Below, piece by piece: positions 24,377 to 38,952 of a stretch of DNA of 64,000 nucleotides. The position numbers and the translations under genes were made by a program. Origin of the DNA: Camarhynchus parvulus (lineage: Eukaryota > Chordata > Aves > Passeriformes > Thraupidae). Numbering within the stretch: the stretch's first letter is position 1; every line of letters starts with the position of its first letter. Under the pieces are notes generated by a model. That model was given only the letters and a program-made list of their open reading frames with translations, was not told where the DNA came from and made no database searches. The stretch is from positions 44,861,376 to 44,925,375 of the forward strand of contig NC_044601.1 in NCBI RefSeq assembly GCF_901933205.1, written 5' to 3'.

Positions 24377-27300
24377 AGATACGGGGCAGGCAGCGGCTGA
24401 AACCTGATGGGTCCGGGCAGACCCCCGAGATACCCCCTCCAGGCCCCCCTTTCCGCCGGCTCCTCCCGGTGTCACGGCTGGCGCCGTCTCTGCAACATTG
24501 TGCTGGAAAGTGAAAGTCGCTTCAGGACAGAGGAACGTGGTGCTGTTTCCTACCGTGGTTTCTGGCGTGTGTAGGGTCCCTGCTGTATAGATTTGCCTAG
24601 GCGGAGTTTTAAATTTTTGTTCCGAAATATTAGAGAGGTGAGAAATCTCGTGATTGTCTAGTACTGTCGTTTGCATGGGAAGGTCGTTAATTTAGGTACT
24701 CAGTGGAAATTGACAGTGGAACTTGTGAACCTTCTGTGGGGCGACTGTACAGAGGACAGGAACGCTTTCTAGGTTGATTAGTCTGCAAGATATTTGTCTC
24801 CTTGCTGTGAAGGTTACAATTCCTCTTCTCACTTGACTTTCTGCTCAAGACCTGAGAAACTCTCCTACTACTGTGAGGATTGTTCTGCGATGAATTCAGG
24901 CCACCACAGCTCCTTAACCTGTTTGCTTGTCCTCTTGCATAGTTAAGTAGTCCTTAATGTGGCATTCGAATACATCAAAGGTGTGGTTAAATCCTTACAA
25001 CACACATTGAATAAAAATTGACTTTGTTCCTTCTATAAATGAGTAATTGAACAGAAAAAAATAGACATATACCCAAACTCTTAAAAGGAACCTTTGATAG
25101 AATTGGAAACTGAGCCCATAAGTCTTCACTCTACATCTGCTGTGTGAACTGTAGTTATTTTTGAGTGGTATGTGGGAGGATGGAGGAAAGGTGCCTACAG
25201 TTGGGAAGAATAGTTTCTGTATGATCAAAATTACTTAAGAATGCATTTTTCAAGATTTAGCTAGCTTATACTCAAAGCAGGATAAGACAAAAGAATAGTT
25301 ATGATGGTGTAGAGACAGATTACAAAAGCAGTTCATTGACTGTGTTAAAGGAGGAGAGCTTAGGTTAGAATGAATATTGACTAAGGACCATGAATACTGT
25401 TGGATACAGGCGGTGACATGTTTCATTGACTAATACAGGTGCAAGCACAGCTGCTAAATTGAGCTATGCCTTGTGACAGGGAGGTTAAAACAGCATAATA
25501 ATGGCTTTAAGAATGTAGGCTTTTACTGGATTATCTGATACACTTTTCTGTTATATTTATTTAGAATCCAGTTTAGGAGTCCTTGTATGTGGGTATTCAA
25601 TAAAGCAGATATGTGTGCCTGATTTTTAGCTTCAGGGATGGGTCCTGATACCTTTTATAGTCAGGTGATAGGTATGCACAGAACTGTTCAGCAGACTGGC
25701 AGAGCTGTGGTAGAGTATATCCTGTTGATACTTCAGGCACACCAAGATACTATTGGCTACAAAGGAGAGTGGAGGGAAGGCCAAGTATAATCTTCCTCCA
25801 TCAAAGCTGATGTTCAGAATCTTTCCAGTTAAAGATCAGGGCTGAAATAGTGGCTGATATTTTATCTTTTAAATGTCTTAGTAATAAAGATCTTCTGTCA
25901 GGGATCCAATGTTGTCAGTCATAAAAAAGGTTTTTGTCATAAAAAAGTTTACAACAGTTTTATGAACTTGATATGCGCTGATCAGTGCGTTATTATCAAG
26001 TTGTGCTGGTAACATGAAATAGGGAGGATTTTTTCTTTGTTTTGTGTTTGAAAGGCTAGGACTGCTTTTCCATTACTTTCATGCCTTAATATGTTGTGAT
26101 CAGTTTTGGTCACAGAAGTAAATTTTACCCATTAATTTGGTTCCAAATTCTAAATTATTTAAGTACATGTAATAGTAGTATGTTTCAATCACTGAATCCA
26201 CTGCTTTCCACTCCCTGTTTTACAGTATTGATTTGGATAATTGAGGTAGCTTTTCTACATACATTGATAGATTTCAGATATATACTATACAATGTTTTTA
26301 TTTCCTGTATTGTACATCTATAAATAATAATATATTCATATACAGAAAGATACTAGTATAGCTATATTCTGCAAGTCATACTGAAATTATTTTAAATGTC
26401 TCATTGAAAGAGATATAGTTGTGTAGATCCATTGTTTGGTTTATGTATCTGACCTGTCATGTACATGATAAAACACTGTTCACATATATGCATGTATACA
26501 TGGATGCCTTGGAATATGGCTTTTTCTAGTAACAATATGAAATAAACCTCCAAATGTCCCTTTTAGCCTTTAGGGGGTTTTCTTTTCCAAACCAGGCTCC
26601 ACAGTGAAATTTAAACAATTTAAAAACAATTGTTTGTTAATTTCCCATGTACTGAATGCATTTGAAATTTTGAGTTTGGGCATATGTCTGCATCTAGTGT
26701 GTATGTCCTTGTCTATGTGAGTCATATCTCAAGGCATAAAATCAAATAAAATTTGTGTTTAAAGAAAATTTTTGCTTTTTAAACCTTGATTATAGAACAG
26801 AATCACACTCTTATATTATTCTCCTATTAAGTAATTTAATTTTGTAGAGTATTTTCTACAAGTCATTGTGAGATATCCTTAAACACTGAAAACGTGCTGC
26901 TTATGGTGAGCCTTCCACAAAGTGCATTAGTTTAAATATTAGGTCAGTTCTATATATGAAAGAAGAAAAGACGAGACAAAATGTTTTTGTCAGAGAATAG
27001 AAAATAGATAGCTGGTGGTACAAAGATGCAAGAAAACTTACTATCTTAGAATTCAAAAAGAACACAGGAATGATGTTGTGATAGTACAGACCAGATATTC
27101 CCAAACCTAGTGGATATATGATCATCGTCAGTTACTTCTGGCATCCAGGGTCATGCTTTTCCAACCATGCCAAACCAGAGCCTCATCTATGGCTCTTCTC
27201 CCACCTTTCCTACTGTGTGTTCCTATCATTCAAGCTAGGATTGCAGTTCCCTGGTCATATTTAAGCTTTTCTATCTGTTCTTGCACCCACAAAAGTTTAT

Positions 27301-29166
27301 TCTTTATTTCAGACTTCAGTCACATAATTTCTCCTCCACATACCCATATCATCAACCTTCACTTCCAGAAGGAAAAAGTGGAACCTTGGCTTCCCCTGCA
27401 TTCATGTACCTCCTTAATCCTGTTCTTCCTACTTTACCATGTCTTGGTCCTCTTCCTCTGTCCTGAACCAGAAGTGCACTCTGTGTGGGACAGCAGAGCT
27501 GTTCATTGTGTTGAATGTGGGTGGTGGCTGCAGTAGTTCCTAACTGTTTCCTCGGGTTTTATGGAGGCCAGGGGGCCATTGCTGTGCTGGCTGTATAGGA
27601 GCAGTGAGATCCAGAATCTGTGGCTCAGTTAAGTTTTGAAACAGGCATAAGTGGCATTTGTGCTACACTTTGGCCACTTTTTTTATAGGTGAGGAAGAAA
27701 AAATCAGTAGCAGACAAGCATGGAAAGGCCAGAGTAATTTTCATCAAAGACTAAAAAGCACGCATTGCTTCTTCTACTAGATAAGCTAAATCAGTGCAAA
27801 AATCCCAACAGATATTTCAGTCTGTTTTACATGAGTTTTGCTTTTGTCAATTTATCAGGAAAAAAAGCCAACCTTAAATTAAAATAAATTATTTTTTCTT
27901 GTGCAGACAGGCCCCAAGCCTGTCTTTGGAAATCAGGAGTGACTGCAGTCCATTAAATGTAATGCAAATAGATGAATTTTGCATAGGAGGCAGAAGCTTC
28001 AGTTGTTGAATCTGGCCCATGAAAAGTAGTTAAAACCAAGCAAGACAAGATTTGAATGAGAGCTTTTGAACAAATGGGAATCATATTAACAAGAACACAA
28101 GATGCATGTAATTGCGTCCTTGGCTTGCATGTGAGAAAACAGACTCCACATTGGTGTCTGGAGCAGAGATTCTTTTGGAGACCCTTGAAAAAAGAATGGA
28201 AGTAGGTCAATTGATGAGGGGAAATGGTTGGTTTAAAAAAGCTTAATTTTGTTTCATTATTCTCTGTAGCACTGAGAGCACGTATGCCCTAAGTGCAAAT
28301 ATATTTCAGATACCTTCCTGTCTTAACATTTTTTAACCTTCCATAAGTAAAAATTTATTTGGTCATTTGATTACATTGACAAATGACTTCAGACACCCTC
28401 CTTCCAAAATCTTCCCTGCATCTGTAGAAGACTTTGTATAGTCACCTTCTGTTTCTCCACCAAAAAGTGGGTAACACACTGTAGCTTCACAATTCTTTGC
28501 TTCTGAGAATCCCTATTCCCCCAGGAGATAATTCTGTTCGTTTTCTGAGCCAATGTGTACTTGCAATATATTTTACAATCTGTGATGATAGTATGTTTTT
28601 CAGTTTAGCAAGGAATCCTATCTTAAGCATTGTCCATTCCAGTGGTTCTCTTAATTTCTTGGTGATGACACAGAATCAAAAGAGCAAACAAAAATCAAAT
28701 ACAGCACAATTGGCAGTATTCAAAGCATTCCTCATTTGCATTGTACATTTCAAGGTGTGCTGTGTTTTGGTTGCTACTTCCAGTTGCAGTCTTTTCAGAT
28801 GTGGGGTGGAAAAGATGATGCTGATAAGGGAATTCTAGGTTAGTCTTGAATATAAACACCACTGAGTTCAGCTGTTGGGTGGATTGTTTTGTTTGTTGCT
28901 TCTATTTTTATTTTCAGCTATTGTTGTATAATGTTTTCAAAATAAATATTTATTTTAGATATAAGAAAATTAATAGACTATTTGAAGATGCATTTTTAAT
29001 ATTTTAAGTATTTTAATAGTTAATAATATGAATTTTTGTATCAGCACATGAGATTGAGAATTACCAAACATGGTGAATACTGTCCTTACCTTGTGTCTTT
29101 TGTTCTGCGTAACACAGCTAATGGATCATACTGAGGCTTTGACAATTTTAGCTCCATTGGGGTGCG

Positions 29167-29231
29167 ATTCTCTCTCTCTCTCTCTTTTTTTTTTTTTTTT
29201 TTTTTTTGTTTTGTTTTGTTTTGTTTTGTTT
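29167..29231. repeat. Compound microsatellite: (TC)n, poly-T, (GTTTT)n
   Basis: Seven or so TC units are followed by about 24 T and then about six GTTTT units. This could be the inverted poly-A end of a retroposed sequence, but no body is recognisable next to it. Confidence 0.9.
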
Positions 29232-32200
29232 AAATGAGATATCAGAGGCTGCCTTTTGACGATCTCTTTGAAGATCTTGCTTTGGGTAATAGTGCCAATT
29301 CAATTTAACATAAGGGCAATTTCTTAACCACAATTATTTGCATAGGAGAAATAGTATTCCCCGGAAACAAATAACTATCCTGAATTGTATGAGGACATAC
29401 AAGTTGGACCTAGACTGTGGTGGAAATTTTAAATGTTGGCCAGTGAATTATTCACAATCTGACTTGGTATTTTTGCAAATAAAAGGTGATATTTCTATAT
29501 ATTTGGTTCTAAAATTTTACAAGTAGGAAGAACAATAATAGAAAATAATATTTTTTTTCTTCACATTTTCTTTTTCTTCCTTCACATTAGCTCTTGTTTT
29601 ATCAGGGATAATAGCAAAAATCCTAAGTCTTAGAATTAAGTGTGATAAAGTGATAAATAAGAAAGACATTAAAAATTAATTTGAGAATTTGATATTGCTG
29701 ATAAAATATTACATGTCAGAAGGAATTCTAGAAAAGGTGCTGTAGTACATGGTTCTGAGCTCTGCAACATCCCTTCTAGTGTCTTCTGTGGAGCTTACAA
29801 AGAGGTACCTCAAGTTCAGAGTGGTTAGATATAGTGTAATATTTTCATTGCAATTTAATCCTTGGGTCCTCCAGAAGATGATATCAATGTAAGATAATAA
29901 AATTCATTACTCCATTGCAACAGTAGTATGTAGATTAATTACTTCATCCCTGTTATAGGTAGGTCTGAAAGAAGGCAAACAAATGTTTACCTTAGTGAAG
30001 TTCAGCTATCCTGTTCACATTTTCAGTAAGTGATAAATAGAGAAAACTATTTATTATACAAACATCCTTTAAGATTATGCTAATTTAGTTGAAAATGTAT
30101 TTGAAACTAACCTCTGTTTTCCTCAGTTAGACTTTTATGTTTGATTTTGAAATTCTGAAAAAATATTAAAGTCAATATTGGTTTTATCCATGCTGAACAG
30201 CTTTAACACTCTCAGTGTTAAAACATCAGGCAAGACCATTTTTTATAGAAGTGCTTTCATTTGTATATAAGACACTGTATATAAGACATTCAGTACATTG
30301 TCAAACAGTCAGTTTTGTTACTGAAGATAATTTGAAAGAAGTTAAAAAAACTCAGCTGCCATATTATGCAGAAAATAGCTTTTTTTTTCAATTTAATGTA
30401 TAATTTTGTATTTAATTTTTACTTATGGTAGTGCCCAGAAGGCAAATATATGAGGCTCTAACATGTCAGGTGTGTAACAAAACAGCCCTTTCTGCTTATG
30501 GTTTACAACTGAATTACAAAATAGAATATAAATGTTTTCCAGTAGGCAAATACAGGGAGAATAAGAAGTATGACAGAGACTTAAGACCTCTGTGAATATT
30601 TCACCTAAAGAGAATTTCCACATAAAATATGAGAAAGGGTAGAAGGTATCTTGGAATGCCTTTTGCATTACACATTTTAAAGGGTGTCATATGAGAAAGC
30701 ATGGTGCAGTCAATAAATTGATCCTCAAGGTGAAGATCATAAAATCACTAGCAGGAAAAAAAGACCATGTTCTGCATTATGATAATGTATAAGAACTGTT
30801 ATATAGGGGAGAGATATTAATTTATTCTCTTGGCTATAGCCAGTTTAGCCTGTGACTGTAGTTTAAACTCTTCATTGGTTTATGTTTCATGTACTGATTG
30901 CATTACTTTTTTAAGACAAAGATGATATGTAGAATGCCAGCAAGTTTATTTAGTGGAGTTGGTGAAGTGATTTGCAACTGGTTTTTATTAAAAATGTATT
31001 TAAGCGGGCTTCAATTTATTATATGACCTATGCATTTAAGGCAGATTGAATTATTTTAAATTACATTTTCTCCACTAAATAAATTTCTTTTATTTTTGTG
31101 CAAGAGAAAAAGAAAACCAAACCTTTAAAACCTTGAATTTTTTGTTTTGTATTGGTTGTTTTGTTTGTAGCATTTTAAGAGAATTAATTTACATATGTAT
31201 CATTTAGACTAAGGAACTGATCACAGCAAGTAGTCTCTGATTTAAATACATTTTAATATCCCCCACAAACTAAAATAAAGGTATTTAAATTACTAAAATA
31301 TAAAAAACTTACAACTTAAGTAAGAATTACAAATAAATTCCTCATCAAATAAATTCCTCATCCTCAGCCTGAATTACATTTTTAAATGTTCAGATTCTTT
31401 AAGCCTGTGTTGCTTTTCTAACCCAAATGCCAATGTACTTCTAATTTAATTTTTGGTTTCTAATGTTTATTCTTTCATGAAATGCTGCCTTTTAACCAGA
31501 AAGGTTAAAGAATTGCTAAGGACACTGGTAGCAAGTTGATTAAGGCTGCATTAAACTGCCCAAGGAATTTTATGGGATCATTCATCTGTACAGTAACAAT
31601 CTTTATCTGTGCAGAAACAGCTATGTAGCCAGTTCAGCACAGGAGCTTTAGGTAAGGTGAATTGCTTGCCTTCAGACTTGCTTGCAATTTCATTTACACT
31701 GGTTTGATATTGCTTCAAAACTGATCTCACAGCTACAGTTGTGAGAATACTTTTTAAAAAAAACAAGGGTAGAAATGAGACGATACAGTAAGAATTAAAC
31801 TGTTATAGTTTTGGTTTTAAATTGCTTCCTGTATTTGTGCCTTTTTTTAAACTAGACAGTGTGAGTCCACAGTCTACCTGTAATTAGTCAGTGATCTCTT
31901 AACATTCATTGCTGGAAAGGGCCATGAAGATGTGTGTAGAGGAACTTCTTCAGTTTTCTTCTGTGATGTCTGTTGGCTTCAAACTATAGCAACTTGAATA
32001 TCTTTTTTAATTGGAAATCTGAGACCTCTCTAAAATCTCATCTTCAGATGCCATATCCAAGAGCATTTAGAATATGACTTAATATGCTTAAACTGAAAAA
32101 GTTGAAGCATTTTTCCAGTGGCCATTCTATTAGATATTCACTGTGCATCTAATAATTGAAACAGTCTTCACTCCTAAGATCTTTCCTTGCCACAATATTA

Positions 32201-35157
32201 AGTCAGTTTTATTTCTTTGGTCAGATGAAAACTGAACATTTTCTTTAGGAATTTTTAATACTGTTTAATTTGTATCAATAATCTGTCTTTAATAAGACAG
32301 ACATTTGTCTGTTCTTTTGTAGTTGTCTCACAAAATTTCTGCCAAGTTAATCTTGAAGCACTTGGATTGTAAATGTTGTATTAAACAATCATACATTCAA
32401 CTCATATAATTTCTTACCATCTGAAAATCCTGGTATTCAGAGAAGGCAAAAACATTGGTTTTGATGTGTCTGCAAATTCCACTGTGTATATAGATGCAGG
32501 AACAGTTTGGGGATGGCAGTACTTTTGCATTTATCCATCAGTGTTTTTTCTCCCTTGTTCATCTGAGGCTTCCGAGGAATGTGCAGTCATTCTTTAGCAT
32601 TCTCGTTAAGATCAATAGATCCTATTTCCTTATTTACCTTAAAAGTTTTGCTCCTCTGATTAGGGTGGGTAGTGTGTAATCCTTTTGTTTATGTGTATGA
32701 TTGGAGCAGTTGACTGCTCTCACTGATGAACACATTCTCTTTTGGAAGGAGCTCCACTCCAGATCAGCAATTATTTCCTCACCCTTTTCCACAAGGATGT
32801 AATTTCGGAATATTTATCTGACATTAGAGATTAGAAAGCACCCTGAACTCAGGCTTACTGGATAAGATTTAATTCCAGTTTCTTTCTGAAGCTTTCTGTA
32901 GATCTTCCTGCCGGCTCATATGTGACTCCACCCATTTATCCCTTTGCAGGACAGATAACTGCTCAGTGGAGACACACAAGGACTAATAGAAACTGAAATA
33001 CTGCCATTTCCTTGAGGCAACAGCATCTTAAGAACCTTAGATAAGCCACTCACTGCAGTAAGGAAATTCATCAGCTATGCAGGGAAAAATACGCTAGCAT
33101 TCCATTACAATGAATCAGTGATGATGTTCTAGCCAGCACTGTTGTCAGAATTGCAAGTATCACCAAAGCACCAGTGTTGTTACCAATGACAGATCAGACA
33201 GTGGTAGTGTCACTGACAGGTGCATGTCTTAATGCATGTTCTGTGTGTAAAGTTTTTAAAACACACAGAGTTCAGAAAAAGACTGGGAGGAAAGTAGATG
33301 AGTGTGTGGTTCTGAATTCTGTGTACCCTGGGATGCAAGACATTTTGTTTTGCCAAGAAGTAAAAATAACACCTAATCCTGATTAATCAGGTCTTAAGGC
33401 TCCCAATATAATTTTTGCCTTGAACTCTGTAGTGAATTCCAAATTATGCCTGATGGGCTTTCCAGAGGAGACTTCTCAGTATTTTGAGTTTTCTTTACAG
33501 TTGGCTTGTTTATAGTGGGTGCATACTATGAAAAGACAGTGGTATGATTTAAACAGTGTAAAATAACTAATTTTAATAATTTAAATTGGAAGGCCAAAAG
33601 ATTTAGTGTTTTGTATTCGGTTTTAATTTAGCTTTTATTTTCCACAATAGATTGTTTTTATCTCATTCATGCATCAAAACATACTTTAAAATAAATATGC
33701 CATTTGAATTGTATTTGTTACTTCTTTCTACTAGCAAAGCGTCTTCAGCACCTTTACAAGTTCTCTTTCTTATTTAGTGAGATTCCTAATTTTTACCCTC
33801 TAATGTATCATTATTTTTTATGATTGTTAAGATAGCATTGTACAAAAAGGAATTTAAATTAGTGAACTGTTTCATGGGGTATATATCAGTACTTTATATA
33901 TATTTTGCACAAAATTTGGTTGGTTTATAAGCACCTACATACTGTCAACAGTTGGAGAACTATGATGTATTTTGGTTCATCATTGTGCAGATTTTTTTTA
34001 ACACTAGCTTAAAAACAGATTGCCACTTACTTAGATTAAGTGTTTTTTTTAATAATGGTGAATAACCTTATTTTAAATAAACAATGCATTCTTTTCAGGG
34101 CCAAGAACTTCCTCAGATTTGACACTGTTCCATGATGAGGTGTAATCTCCATTACAATTAATAGCAGGGATGATTTTGTCCGCAAACATTATTGTAAAAG
34201 AAGAGCAACAGATGTTTATTATGTGCCTATGCCACCAGGGCTCACGCACAGGCCCTGTCAGTCTTGGCTGAGCCATTGTGAGAGGAACAGGCACCATGGA
34301 GTCTCTCACTGTATGACTTTCCTTCCAAGATTTGCATGGACCACCTGCTCAACCATGCAGTAAGTCAAAACAGGAATCTTGCATCTGTTAGTGTCTTTAT
34401 TTTTATTAATCTCTGTTAGTTGATAAGAATGAATGTATACCTGAAAGAAAGTGAATGATAGAGTTTCAGGGACTGCATCTCTTTTTTCACAGCCTTATAC
34501 CCATCCATGGTTATTTTCAGCTGTAACTTTGTTTGTAAGTTAAATCTGCTAGTTTCCTCAGATGTTTTCAAAAGTCTGCATTCTGATCTGTCACAAGGAA
34601 CAGGTTCAAAAGCTGTGTATCGTTTTGATTTTTGTCTGCATCTTGGGGAAGCCTGAATTACCAAGTAGAAAAACTGAAGTTCAGGAAAAATCCTCCAACA
34701 GATACCATTTGCTTTGCCTCCTACAGCTCAGCAAAAGAAATCTTACTGTATACTTTAAGGAGGGAGTAGAATAGGGTTCATATGCACTTGACACTAACAA
34801 TGCTTAAAACAGTTTTAAGCAGGCAAAAAGCACATGCTGTATTTCAGACATAAAATTTGACAGTAGAGGTTTAAATAAGATTGGACTCGCAAGAATGATG
34901 CCTTTCATCCTTTGTACACCCACTTACTCCCTCTACCATTTAAGATTTTATCTGATTGATCTGGTATTCTTTGTCACAAATTCATGAGGTGATGTTTTTC
35001 TCAAACAGCTCTCCACTGAGTTTTAGATTGTTTTCTGACTGCCAGCATTAAAAGCATGTATTGCCATTTTAGTATCCAGTGTGTGTGAATACAGTGGGGC
35101 AAATATTAGCCAAACACTCTTTTTCCACTTGGTATCTCTAGCTGTGGAAATTAAATG

Positions 35158-35450
35158 ATCATAGAATCATCAAGATTGGAAGGGACCTAAAAGCTTATCC
35201 AGTCCAAGCAGCCATCCAGCACCATCACTGTCACCACTAAACTATATCACCCAGTGCCAGGTCCAGATGGCTGTGGAACACCTCCAGAGATGGTGACTCC
35301 ACTACCTCTTTGGGCAACCTGTCACAATGCTTGACCACCCTAACAGTGAAATTTTTTTTCTAATATCAGAATCTCACCTGTCTCAGTTAAGGTCATTTCC
35401 TCTTGTCCTCTCATACTGATACATTTGAAGAGATGGTGCGTCCTTGTCTA
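35158..35450 (-). mobile_element. CR1 LINE 3' fragment (diverged subfamily)
   Basis: Inverted CR1 3' end: CATAGAATCATCAAGATTGG, AAGGGACCTAAAAGCTTATC, then AGATGGTGACTCCACTACCT and CAATGCTTGACCACCCTAAC, ending in the CATTTCCTCTTGTCCTCTCA segment. The wording differs from the other copies in the window, which suggests a different CR1 subfamily. The copy is truncated and inert. Confidence 0.88.
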
Positions 35451-35528
35451 GATTAGTTGATCAAAGGCATTTTAAGTCTAGATCTTTGCAGTTTTGCACT
35501 GTCTACAACTTCATTCAGCTGGACATTT

Positions 35529-35560
35529 CATTAATGATAACAATGGTGTTATCATTAATG
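35529..35560. repeat. Perfect 14-bp inverted repeat with 4-nt loop
   Basis: CATTAATGATAACA (35529-35542) pairs exactly with TGTTATCATTAATG (35547-35560) around the loop ATGG. Pairing does not extend further. The function is unknown. It is not explained by a transposon that I recognise. Confidence 0.88.
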
Positions 35561-37676
35561 TGTTTCATCCTGTCAAAGCAGAATTTGAAATCAAAATGCT
35601 TGTAATGATTTTGTTGTTGGTGAAAGCTTGGCTGGTTTTTGTCCCTGTAGCTGAAAATGTTGTGTTTAATTGAACCCATGAAACAGCAAGAGATTTGGGT
35701 TTCAGTTCTGACCTGTAATAAGCCTGTGCTATATATTGGTGTTTGTTATCCTAATTTGAATTAAGTCTTAATTGTGCTACAAAACAAGGAATATTAGTGC
35801 ATGCTGAGGCTGGTCATCCATTTTATCTGCATTGGTGTGATGGTTTTGTACCTTCATATATATGGAAACCGTATTGCTGTGCTCTTTTCTCTGTGCTCAT
35901 TTGATGCATGAGAAGCAGAGGTATTCATTAAATAAAGAGGGAATGTACTTCTGTCAGTAGAGTGGAATTCCAGGCTGTCAGTTTTCCTGAGTACTATTTC
36001 CTCTGTTCAGTGGGATTCCACAGTGCAGGCTTTTACAGACATTATCTGCAAAAAGAAATACTGCTCCTCACTTTTGAGAAAAGAAGCCGTGAAATCATGG
36101 ACGGTGACTGCAACAATAATGAGCCATAACATCTCTCCCTTTCACACTGGCAACAGTGTAACAAATTTCATGAGCAGATACCTTGTTGTAACTGTAGATA
36201 CCCCCAGAAAAAGTCTGTCATCAAATTGATGGTGTTCTATAGACAGCAAATCACATTACAGATTTATTTGCCTCGAATATTGAAATCCCAGTGCTCCAGG
36301 AAATTTGAGTTCAGCTTCATTACAAGGTGTTGTACTATGGGAACATTTGTACACATACACAATTTCTAGTTTCATACACAACATAAGACAGAATGAACTC
36401 TAGCTAGAATTATCTCAGGAGGGTAGAAAGCTAACATTTCTCTCAGTTTCTTCAGCTTATGCGGCTCCTAGACCTACTGACCAGAGAAAATTAATAACAG
36501 TAGGAAACAAAGGTCAGTTAATGGTACACAAATCTGAAGTTATATTACCTCAAAGCCCAGATATTTTCTGCCTTGAATGTTGTTGTCAAATTGCTCCTCA
36601 AAGGTAGAAGAAATTCTGTCTATAGATAAGAAAAAGGTTTTTTTTAAGATAGTCTTAATCCTACCAATGAAGCACATTCTTAGTTTGGTACATTTCACAA
36701 AACTTTTTTCTTTAGACCAAGGCTTATGATTATATAATGCATCATGTTGAATTTGGTTAATCTTCTGGTAGGTGATTTTCTTCTTGGTCTTTTGTCATCC
36801 AGTGTGACATTGAAGAGCTCTGAAAAATGAGGGGTTTTTTGCAACCGTAGTTACAAGGAAGAGATTCCACTCCATTTGGCAAGTTAATACCCTTTGTGCT
36901 AGTCTTAACCACAAAGTTCTACCTTCAACAGAATTACACTTGCAGTAGTGGAATTGGTTAGTGTTGCATTAGAAAACAGAAAGCCTAATGCCTCTTCTGT
37001 CTCTGATTTTTATACAACACAAATTAATGTTGAGACTCCATCTTAAAAATATTTTTCTAAACTTTGCTTTTTTTCTGTTTAAAACAATCCTTATATCATA
37101 ACCAATCAGCCCTGAAAAAGTAGAAAATTAATTTCATAGACATTTCATTCAGGCACACAAAATCCTTTCAAACTGGCTTCATAGCATCTCCTTAGTAACC
37201 TCTCTGGTGTGCTTCACAGGGTCAAATTGTCTTCTTCTTAAGACTATTCAAATTAATTGTGTAATAAATGTTAATCTTGTATCATATGGCTGAACTCAGA
37301 CTGCATCAAATGTTTCAGAATGGATGCTCATTTGATATGTTGGATGTGAGGACTACCAGTATTCTTCTGAAGTGAAAGCTTAAGGCATGTCTCCAGGCAC
37401 AAAGCATTGCAAAACAGTATAGCAGTAGCTATTCTGCATGAGCTCCTTCACATAAACACATTTATCCTGTGTTATGAGAGCTTTTTTTCTGCTTTTCTTA
37501 ATCTACATCACTCTTAGCTTGACATAAGAGGGTTTACACAGAAATCTATTATGGAATATATGTTATTTCCTCAGTGCATATAATCCTTTGCAGAAAAACA
37601 CTGTAAGCAGTTTGTGTGGGAATTCAGAAGGCTGGATTTTAGCAATTGATTGAATGATTGATTACCATGAATGATC

Positions 37677-37735
37677 ATTAAATACCAATATTATGGATTG
37701 GTACCAATATTATTGGTATTATTAAATACCAATAT
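37677..37735. repeat. AT-rich palindromic cluster of TACCAATA / TATTGGTA
   Basis: The motif ATACCAATA and its complement TATTGGTAT recur four or five times in both orientations within about 60 bp, including the odd palindrome TACCAATATTATTGGTA. It can fold into several alternative hairpins. I do not recognise it as part of a known repeat. Confidence 0.7.
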
Positions 37736-38898
37736 ACAGTGCCTGAATTTTATGGCAAGAAGAATGCTATTAGAATTCTCTCAAATTAAAAAAAATTCCA
37801 ATATTATCAATGGAATAAAACTAAAGAATGGGAAAAATTTTCTGAAGGATTAAGTGGCTGAAACTGTCTAACAGTTCTGAAATTAGGACTGTTTTGAGAA
37901 TTAATTTTTACTAGAGAATAATTACTTGAAACTAGTTTCAAAACCACTGCCAGTGGAAAGTTGTAGTTTCCAAATGTACAGCTTGGAATTTATGACATTT
38001 GAGGGATGGGACATCTTCCTAGCAGTGCAGATCTCAGTCTCTTTTCTGGTTGATTGTTGGGGGGGATTTGCACCAGTTTCCTGTTCCTTTTGTAAGTACA
38101 CTGAGACTATGGAGGGATGGGGTGGGTATTCTATTATGAATCTCCTATTTGTTCTGTCTGTGTTTTGAGTGTCAATTAATACATGTTGCTGACCAGAAAC
38201 CAGATTCTAATCCAAGTTCCTGTTAGCATCTGTTTATAACACAATGAAAAGCAACAGGAGAGATTAAAAGACCTAGAACCAAATGCATTCCAATGTGAGG
38301 GTAAGCAGACTTTGCAGAAAAAAAGTTGGGTTAATCACCTTGGGAAGAAGCAAGAATCAAAGTCTGTCTCATATATTCACAGCTACTACTCTAAAAAAAC
38401 CCTGGATTTTGAATAATTTAGCAGCAGTACATATTGTAGCTATTTCTTTTGTTTCTTTGTGTGCCAGGTATGTGTCATTTCAGCCTTAATGGGGAATTCT
38501 GGGAGGGAAATGGAAGAGGTCAAAAAAACAGAAGAAAAAAAATGGTATAGGCTTTTTGTGGACACTTAAGTAGAAAATGGCAAGGTCTGTGAAGAGATAA
38601 ATATCTTAAAGATATAGGTGTTTGGGCATGTAATTGTTTTGTTTGTTTGTTTTCAGTATTACACATTGTGATAGTAGTGGATTATGGCTAGTGCATGACA
38701 TCTGAAGTCTGGATAACAGAGAAATCAAATATTCCTCAGCATTTATAAGGCTTCTCTCTTCAGAGAACTTCTGTAATCTTAAATTATATAGATGAAGTGT
38801 GTCAAATTTAATTCTGCTGCATTTTGCTGATCAAGTGGGATGAACCAGGCTGTGTTTTGGACGGTAGCATTCATGCCTTGGGTACTTTGTTGAACATT

Positions 38899-38952
38899 GA
38901 TTCTGATTTCCTTTCTATACAAGGAGATTCTGATTTCCTTTCTATACAAGGA
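38899..38952. repeat. 27-bp tandem duplication
   Basis: A 27-bp unit starting GATTCTGATTTCC and ending ACAAGGA occurs twice without a gap, followed by the start of a third unit (GATTCT). It is probably a recent replication-slippage duplication. Confidence 0.85.

Noticed and set aside
24083..24676. Open frames of 110-197 codons reading WMDG or HPSI repeats.
   Set aside because: Artefacts of the ATGG array, which is open in every frame on both strands.
28497..28838. A 113-codon forward frame in intron 1.
   Set aside because: No recognisable domain, no splice signals in register and composition like its surroundings. Likely chance.
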